Below, piece by piece: positions 59,801 through 64,000 of a stretch of 64,000 nt of DNA; position 1 is the first letter of the stretch, and each line of letters starts with the position of its first letter. This DNA comes from Frigididesulfovibrio sp031553235 (GTDB lineage Bacteria; Desulfobacterota; Desulfovibrionia; Desulfovibrionales; Desulfovibrionaceae), in assembly GCA_031553235.1 (NCBI GenBank), contig JAVBLS010000015.1:62001-126000 (forward strand). Direction: 5' to 3'. A program made the translations under genes and the position numbers. The notes beneath the pieces were generated by a model. That model was not told the DNA's origin. It saw nothing but the letters and a program-made list of their open reading frames with translations, and did no database searches.

Positions 59801-59900
59801 CGACACCGACGAACTGACACTCTGCCGCGGTGAAGAAGAAATTGCCCGCCTGAACGTCGAGGAGCTGGCAAGAGCCTTCAAAACGACCCTCAACTGGTAA
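56871..59900 (+). CDS. purL: Phosphoribosylformylglycinamidine synthase, PurS-PurL form
   Basis: A 1009-residue protein of de novo purine synthesis. The N-terminal about 170 residues look like a PurS-like domain (MIRNIEVRIHPNLEDCVGAN, VGFRPGVTDNEGRTARDTLA). Then come two AIRS-fold repeats with VLAQTWSEHCKHKIF, KVETHNSPSALDPYGGALTG and DNGAGGLSSSVGEMAEDTGG, and in the second half ISGKDSMKND and CHDLSDGGLAVALAEMALAG. The glutaminase domain of the 1300-residue enzyme is missing, so a separate PurQ must supply ammonia. AGGAAC precedes the ATG. It appears to be its own transcript. Confidence 0.93.
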   Translation: MIRNIEVRIHPNLEDCVGANTAAKIRAALELPVSGARTVAVYTVEGLTPTEIADAIERAALHDPVLQEASTSPFAPPAGTTWIIEVGFRPGVTDNEGRTARDTLALVLGRKRDFAVYTARRWFLSGEMNREQAETIASGFLANELIQRSSVKSIDDWQREPGFLPQAARVTGASSDRVTIIPISIMNDRELMQFSRDNTLALALEELHAVRDHYAEPKVQAARKAVDLPMDPTDAEIEVLAQTWSEHCKHKIFSSLIAYVDEETGRRETVDSLYKSCIQRPTKVIRERLGAKDFCRSVFKDNAGVVAFTESHDVCIKVETHNSPSALDPYGGALTGIVGVNRDPMGTGLGAELVCNTDVFCFASPFHKGELPPRLLHPRRVMEGVREGVEHGGNKSGVPTVNGSIVFDERYLGKPLVYCGTVGMLPREIAGRPGHAKKALVGDHVIMIGGSIGKDGIHGATFSSEELHEGSPATAVQIGDPITQRKLYDCVIRARNLGLYNAITDNGAGGLSSSVGEMAEDTGGCRIDLAKTPLKYDGLKPWEILLSEAQERMTLAVPPQHLKAFLQMAREMDVNAVELGVFTASGFFHVTYEDRPVAYLPMNFLHDGVPRMRLNAVWRRPAAHPAGQTGLLDEKGAAADLDARAGDQGALLLRMLGRLNICSKEYLIRQYDHEVKGGSVVKPLIGARRDGPADAAVLRPLLDSDEGIVLSHGICPKFSDADTYWMAAGALDEAVRNAVAVGADPDRLAGVDNFCWCDPVQSEKTPDGEYKLAQLVRAGKALEHFCLGFGVPCISGKDSMKNDYTGGGAKISIPPTLLFSVLGYIPDVNLAVTSDFKKSGEAIYLLGPTLPETAGSEIAAELGLFGGAVPEVDLLAARERYRLLHRAIRQKLVSACHDLSDGGLAVALAEMALAGRMGARINLERTPQRDVSSLTELLYAESASRLLVTVPRKHIPAFQELFAVHLGRDAALIGNTADTDELTLCRGEEEIARLNVEELARAFKTTLNW

Positions 59901-60010
59901 TGGTGATTCCGGCAATGACCCTGCCGTAAGCAAATTTGCTCCGGACCGGCTTTTACGGTACACCGCCCGAAAGCCGGCCCTTCCGGCAATTTCCGTAAGG
60001 AGGAAACCCC

Positions 60011-60589
60011 ATGCGCATCCTCTTCATTCTCTGCCTGCTGCTCTGCCTGCCCATGCAGGCCCTGGCGGCCCAGGCCAAAAAGGAGCCCGTTTTGATCGAA
60101 CTGCAAACCACCAAAGGCAACGTCACAATCGAGTTGGACACGGAAAAGGCGCCCAACACCGCAGCCAACTTCAAACGCTATGTTGAAGAAGGCTTCTACG
60201 ACGGCACCATCTTCCATCGGGTCATCCCGGGCTTCATGATCCAGGGCGGCGGCATGACTCCGGATATGAAGGAAAAGCCGACCCATGACCCCATCAAGAA
60301 CGAAGCCAACAACGGCCTGCCGAACCTCAAATACACCGTGGCCATGGCCCGGACTCAAGACCCGCACTCGGCCACGGCCCAATTCTTCATCAACGCCAAA
60401 GACAACGACTTCCTCAACTTCAAGTCCGAATCCGTGGCCGGCTGGGGCTATTGTGTGTTCGGCAAGGTGATCAAGGGCACCGATGTCGTCGACGCCATCG
60501 AAAAAGTCAAAACGGGCAGCAAGGGCTGGCATGACGACGTACCCGTCGACCCCGTGATCATCACCAAAGCTGTTGTGGTGAAAAAATAA
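60011..60589 (+). CDS. Exported cyclophilin peptidyl-prolyl isomerase
   Basis: A 192-residue cyclophilin. Residues 1-21 form a signal peptide (LFILCLLLCLPMQALAAQ). The barrel has TTKGNVTIELDTEKAPNTA, FHRVIPGFMIQGGGM (the catalytic Arg region), ATAQFFINAKDNDFL and WGYCVFGKVIKGTDVVD. It catalyses proline isomerisation in the periplasm. The ATG follows GTAAGGAGG. A terminator-type hairpin pair lies after it. Confidence 0.93.
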   Translation: MRILFILCLLLCLPMQALAAQAKKEPVLIELQTTKGNVTIELDTEKAPNTAANFKRYVEEGFYDGTIFHRVIPGFMIQGGGMTPDMKEKPTHDPIKNEANNGLPNLKYTVAMARTQDPHSATAQFFINAKDNDFLNFKSESVAGWGYCVFGKVIKGTDVVDAIEKVKTGSKGWHDDVPVDPVIITKAVVVKK

Positions 60590-60614
60590 CTGAGGCTGCT
60601 CCACCGCCCCCCTC

Positions 60615-60685
60615 CGCCAAGGGGATTATCCCTTGGAACCGTCACGGCGAAGGCCGTTTTCCGCTCCGCGGGAAACGGCCTTCGC
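60615..60685. terminator. Two hairpins between the cyclophilin and glutamate-synthase-like genes
   Basis: CCAAGGG/CCCTTGG (about 60617-60636) and CGAAGGCCGTTTTCC/GGGAAACGGCCTTCG (60648-60685). They lie between convergent genes and likely end both transcripts. Confidence 0.6.
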
Positions 60686-60751
60686 ATGTGGGGGCCGGGA
60701 GACGCAATCCCCGGCAGGGGGTTCGAAGGGTGGAGTCCCCCCGATATTCCC

Positions 60752-62383
60752 CTAGCTCTTCAAAATGGCTTTAGCTTGTTCGTCAAGGGTATCGGTGACA
60801 TAGACGATGCCGGTTTCTTTTTCGGTTTCGCGGTTGACGGCGACGATATCGTCGCGGTCGATGCGGTCGAGGGTGAACTTGCGGGCTCCGGCCATGAACT
60901 GCTGCAGCCCGGCGCCAAGTTTGTCGAGCAGGGTCCACATGGCCACGGCGCCAAAGGGCAGGTCGGCCATGGCGTCTTTGCCGACCTTCTGCTGCACGTC
61001 GTGCCAGCCGGCAAAGATGGTTTCCGGGGTCAGGCCGATGTCGGAAACGGTCTTCGGCAACTGATCCCAGTTGCCGAAGACGGCTTCGCGGCGTTGCGGA
61101 CGAAGCACTCCTTCAATGTTGGCGCCGAGAAAGCCGGGAATCATCATGGCCCGGCCCATGCAGATGATCTTGGTAAAGGGCGCGCCCAGGGCCAGGCCCT
61201 TGAAGATGGCGGCCGGGGAAGCGAAACCGCCGGCAAAGGCCATATCGGCCGGCCGCAGGCCGCGCGCGGCGAGGATGCCGGCATATTCATGGGCTTTGGC
61301 GTGCAGCAGCAGGGCCGGAACGCCCCAGTTTTCCATCATGTCCCAGGGGCTCATGCCGGTGCCGCCGCCGGCGCCGTCGACGTTGACCAGGTCGAGGCCG
61401 GCCTGGGCAGCCAGACGCAGGGCCAGGGCCAGGCCGACCATGTCGTAGGCCCCGGTCTTCAGGGTGATGTGGCTCGCACCGAGCGCGCGCAGATCGGCAA
61501 CGGTTTTAAGAAAATCTTCGCAGACCTGATCGTGGCGATGCAAATTTGTATAACCGAGCCGACTGTGCCGGGCAAAATGGCGGATGACCCCGTCTTTGAT
61601 CGCTTGCCGGGCCTGTTCGCTTGAAGGCGAGGGGTCCACCAGGTAGCCGCGTTTTTCGAGAAAAGCCGCGTACTCAATGTCGGTAACCGAAATCTCGCCG
61701 CCGATGTCCTTGGCGCCCTGTCCCCACTTCAGCTCGATGACCACCTCGTCGCCGTAGGTTTCGAGCACATATTGGGCCACGCCGTTGCGGGCGTCCTCGA
61801 CGTTCATCTGGATAAAAATGGCGCCGTAGCCGTCTTGCCGGCGGCGGTAGGACTCGATGCGCCGGTCCAATTCCGGGGCCTTGACCACCCGGCCGTTCTT
61901 GAACTCCGCTTTGGGGTCGATGCCCACCACGTTTTCGCCCACAACCATGGGAATACCGCACAGGGCGCAGCCGGAAGCGAAGGAGTCCCAGTAGCGGGCC
62001 GCGATGGTGGTGGACCCGAGCGCGCCGGTGATAAAGGGATAGCGACATTTGATCTTTTTGGCCGCGCCGAATTCCGTCTCAAGAAAAACGTCGGTGAAGA
62101 GCACGTCGCCGCGGGCCGCGCTTTCGGGAGCGCCGTGGGCGCCATAGCAGCGGCCTTGAATGCGCAGAGAACCGTAGCCCACGCCCGTGGGCGGATAGGT
62201 GTCGGCCCCGGCGGTAATTGTGCCGTAGTCGCGGGGATAAAGGGTCTCACGGCCTTTCAGGCAGGAAAGCCAGGTTTCACACTTGCCGGCGCAGTCGGCG
62301 CGGCACAGGGTACAGAGGCCGGACTCGGCCGGAGTGCCCCGGTTGGTCGTGGCCAAAACGTCGTTGGATTTCTGTCGCTGCAT
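60752..62383 (-). CDS. Glutamate-synthase-like FMN protein (GltB barrel, no amidotransferase)
   Basis: A 543-residue protein. The start at 62383 (MQRQKSNDVLATTNRG) follows GGGAGGAG. The N-terminus holds a cysteine cluster, CTLCRADCAGKCETWLSC (about 24-41), which could bind an Fe-S centre. The rest is the FMN-binding barrel of glutamate synthase, with TVADLRALGASHITLKTGAY, LVNVDGAGGGTGMSPWDMME and FAGGFASPAAIFKGLALGAP. The glutaminase domain and GXGXG beta-helix of full GltB are missing. Archaeal-type glutamate synthases and related oxidoreductases have this form. No small GltD-like subunit is adjacent, so its reaction is uncertain. Confidence 0.82.
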   Translation of the reverse strand: MQRQKSNDVLATTNRGTPAESGLCTLCRADCAGKCETWLSCLKGRETLYPRDYGTITAGADTYPPTGVGYGSLRIQGRCYGAHGAPESAARGDVLFTDVFLETEFGAAKKIKCRYPFITGALGSTTIAARYWDSFASGCALCGIPMVVGENVVGIDPKAEFKNGRVVKAPELDRRIESYRRRQDGYGAIFIQMNVEDARNGVAQYVLETYGDEVVIELKWGQGAKDIGGEISVTDIEYAAFLEKRGYLVDPSPSSEQARQAIKDGVIRHFARHSRLGYTNLHRHDQVCEDFLKTVADLRALGASHITLKTGAYDMVGLALALRLAAQAGLDLVNVDGAGGGTGMSPWDMMENWGVPALLLHAKAHEYAGILAARGLRPADMAFAGGFASPAAIFKGLALGAPFTKIICMGRAMMIPGFLGANIEGVLRPQRREAVFGNWDQLPKTVSDIGLTPETIFAGWHDVQQKVGKDAMADLPFGAVAMWTLLDKLGAGLQQFMAGARKFTLDRIDRDDIVAVNRETEKETGIVYVTDTLDEQAKAILKS

Positions 62384-62664
62384 CGGTACTCCTCCCAGCA
62401 CGGTATGTTTTATCTGTCGTACATGAGGAGAAAAAACCTCGCAAGATCTGTAATTATTCGAATTATCAGAATAAATTACTTAAAAACACATGAAAAAGTC
62501 TTATTTCATACCATCATGTCGGAATTTTTTTGTCGACTTTAATTATTTTTTTCTTATTTTAGAGTGGCTGTGTTTTATTTTACCGCCGGCGGCGGAAAGC
62601 GGGCCTGAAAACTTCAGCCGCGCCTTGCGCTTTGCCCTAACGCGGCGTAAAGCATTTCGACATT
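62384..62664. other. AT-rich divergent spacer
   Basis: About 280 bases between the glutamate-synthase-like gene and the MFS gene. It is AT-rich from 62410 to 62580 and probably holds the promoters of both. No gene is seen. Confidence 0.6.
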
Positions 62665-63867
62665 ATGGACACCCCCGATCGTCTCTGGAACAGAGACTTC
62701 ACCTTGATTTGCCTCGGGCAGTTGCTCATGGTCATGGCCTTTTACGCGGCCATGTCCACTTTCACCCTTTTTCTGGAAAAGCACCTGGGCCTTTCCGGCC
62801 CGCTGCTCGGGATCCTGGCCGCTTGCTCCATCATTTCGGCCATCTTTGCCCGTCCCCTGGCCGGGCACTGGTTGGACACCCTGGGTCGGCGCGCCGTATA
62901 TCTGCCCGCATTTTGCCTGTTCGGGGCCTTGTTTTTCCTCTACCCCACCATAAACGGCGTGCTCGGCATCGGGGCTCTCCGCCTGGTCCACGGCATGGCC
63001 TGGGGCACGGTCATCGGCGCGGCCGGGACCACGGCCGTGGATCTCATCCCGCCGTCCCGCCGAGGCGAAGGCATCGGCTGGTACGGCCTGTTCATGGTCC
63101 TGGCCATGGCCGTGGGCCCGGCCTGCGGCCTGTTCGTGGTTGAGTCGCGCGGCTTCGACGCCCTGTTCATCGCCGCCGGGCTCGTGAGCCTGCTTGGCTG
63201 GCTCACGGTGCTGCGCCTGCACTTCCCGGCCGTCAAGCTGGAACGCCGGCGCTTTTCCGTGCGCCGCAGCCTGGAAAAAACCGCCCTGCCCGTGGCTTCG
63301 GCAACTTTTTTCGTCACCCTGTCGTACGGTACCCTGATGAACTACGCAGCCTTGTATGCGAAAAACGAGTTGCACGCCTCGCCCACCCTGTTCTTCTCCT
63401 TTTTTGCCGCAGGCACCGCGGCCTCGCGCCTGCTCGGCGGCAAAATGTACGACCGGCGCGGCCCCAGGCGCATTCTCGGTATCTCCCTGCTGCTCCTGAC
63501 CCTTGGCCTGATCTTCATGGCCCTGTTCAAAAGCCCGGCCCTGTTCTTCGCCTCGGCCCTGCTTCAGGGCGTGGGCGACGGCCTGTGCGTGCCCATTCTC
63601 ATGGCCATGGTCAACGACATGGTGCCGCCGGAAAAACGCGGCGGCGCCAACGCCACCCTGATGACCTTCTTCGAATCGGGTATCTTCTGCGGCGTGCTGA
63701 TCACCGGCGCCCTTTACGACACGACCGGCTGGACTTTCGTCTTTCTGCTCATGGCGGCTTTCATGGTTGTGGCCGCTCTGCTCATCCGCTTCCGCGTACT
63801 GCCCCACTTCGAGCGGGTGCGGGCAACGAGGCTCGGAGCAGAGCTGCCAGAGGCGAACATCCGATGA
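62665..63867 (+). CDS. MFS transporter
   Basis: A 400-residue membrane protein with 12 predicted helices. The MFS motif between helices 2 and 3 reads RPLAGHWLDTLGRRAVYLP, and its counterpart between helices 8 and 9 reads SRLLGGKMYDRRGPRRILG. Helix 5 contains MAVGPACGLFV. The family covers drug and metabolite efflux as well as uptake, and no substrate is apparent. The start at 62665 is the first ATG before helix 1; the ribosome-binding site is weak. It stands alone and is followed by a perfect hairpin. Confidence 0.9.
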   Translation: MDTPDRLWNRDFTLICLGQLLMVMAFYAAMSTFTLFLEKHLGLSGPLLGILAACSIISAIFARPLAGHWLDTLGRRAVYLPAFCLFGALFFLYPTINGVLGIGALRLVHGMAWGTVIGAAGTTAVDLIPPSRRGEGIGWYGLFMVLAMAVGPACGLFVVESRGFDALFIAAGLVSLLGWLTVLRLHFPAVKLERRRFSVRRSLEKTALPVASATFFVTLSYGTLMNYAALYAKNELHASPTLFFSFFAAGTAASRLLGGKMYDRRGPRRILGISLLLLTLGLIFMALFKSPALFFASALLQGVGDGLCVPILMAMVNDMVPPEKRGGANATLMTFFESGIFCGVLITGALYDTTGWTFVFLLMAAFMVVAALLIRFRVLPHFERVRATRLGAELPEANIR

Positions 63868-63884
63868 TGCTCTCGCCATACGAT

Positions 63885-63923
63885 AATGACAAAAATCCGT
63901 GCATGGCGCGGATTTTTGTCATT
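63885..63923 (+). terminator. Terminator after the MFS gene
   Basis: AATGACAAAAATCCG and CGGATTTTTGTCATT form a perfect 15-bp stem around a nine-base loop, about 20 bases after the stop. The remaining 77 bases to the window edge hold no gene that I can see. Confidence 0.75.
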
Positions 63924-64000
63924 GAGGGGTGCGGGAAAGTGACGCCCTTGCCGAAGAGACAAGGGAACGGCTTATCCTTAAGAGCGCTAAAAATCTTCCG

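Noticed and set aside
60715..60735. GGGGGTTCGAAGGG resembling a tRNA T-arm
   Set aside because: No acceptor, D or anticodon arms can be built around it; it is part of a GC-rich spacer between convergent genes.
1..64000. CRISPR arrays and prophage genes
   Set aside because: No regularly spaced short direct repeats and no phage structural, integrase or lysis genes were seen.

Overview
The window looks like chromosome from a GC-rich sulfate-reducing deltaproteobacterium of the Desulfovibrio type. The strongest marker is a periplasmic tetrahaem cytochrome c3 (49083-49481) with the class-typical CX2CH/CX4CH pattern. A FlgF-FlgG-FlgA flagellar block, two sigma-54 enhancer-binding proteins, menaquinone-type genes (UbiE, polyprenyl diphosphate synthase) and a PurL without a glutaminase domain fit this. 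All genes appear intact. No tRNA, rRNA or CRISPR array is visible.

Layout. 1-2454 (minus): flgF, a 55-codon membrane ORF, flgG and the start of flgA. 2768-4573 (plus): a YgeV-like sigma-54 activator. 4952-19408 (plus): a nine-gene cluster (dpaL, ygeY, arcC, ygeW, hydantoinase, ssnA, ygfK, NCS2 permease, xdhD) behind a good -24/-12 promoter at 4875-4892. This is the anaerobic purine/urate breakdown gene set known from E. coli and gut anaerobes. 19541-23059: a small exported protein, tlyA, and metA-metY for methionine synthesis through O-acetylhomoserine. 23128-32095 (minus): a complete oxidative ornithine pathway (orr, ord, ortA, ortB, oraS, oraE), followed by a GlmL/MutL-type reactivase gene and a corrinoid adenosyltransferase. 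It is driven from a second -24/-12 promoter (32168-32184) and faces a divergent RocR-like activator (32420-33934). 34037-36539: a DMT transporter and an amino acid permease. 37189-43620: metallo-beta-lactamase, HAD phosphatase, HtrA protease, TauE/SafE exporter and a DUF169 protein, separated by intergenic repeats. 44063-49009: argF, MscS, LysE-type exporter, TtcA-like and Dus. 49083-62383: cytochrome c3, a low-complexity repeat protein, a MucR-like 59-residue protein, ubiE, a nucleotide-sugar dehydrogenase, a prenyl synthase, an HDOD protein, purL, a cyclophilin and a glutamate-synthase-like flavoprotein. 62665-63867: an MFS transporter.

How the genes work together. Two catabolic modules for nitrogen-rich compounds lie within 30 kb. 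The first is predicted to open purine rings, remove carbamoyl groups for ATP (YgeW plus carbamate kinase) and deaminate 2,3-diaminopropionate. The second converts ornithine to D-ornithine, 2,4-diaminopentanoate, 2-amino-4-oxopentanoate, and then acetyl-CoA plus alanine. CobO and the reactivase would support the adenosylcobalamin-dependent step. Each module has its own enhancer-binding protein, so both probably respond to a small-molecule signal. The intergenic spaces carry at least three families of short, structured, MITE-like repeats, two of which supply stop codons for neighbouring genes.
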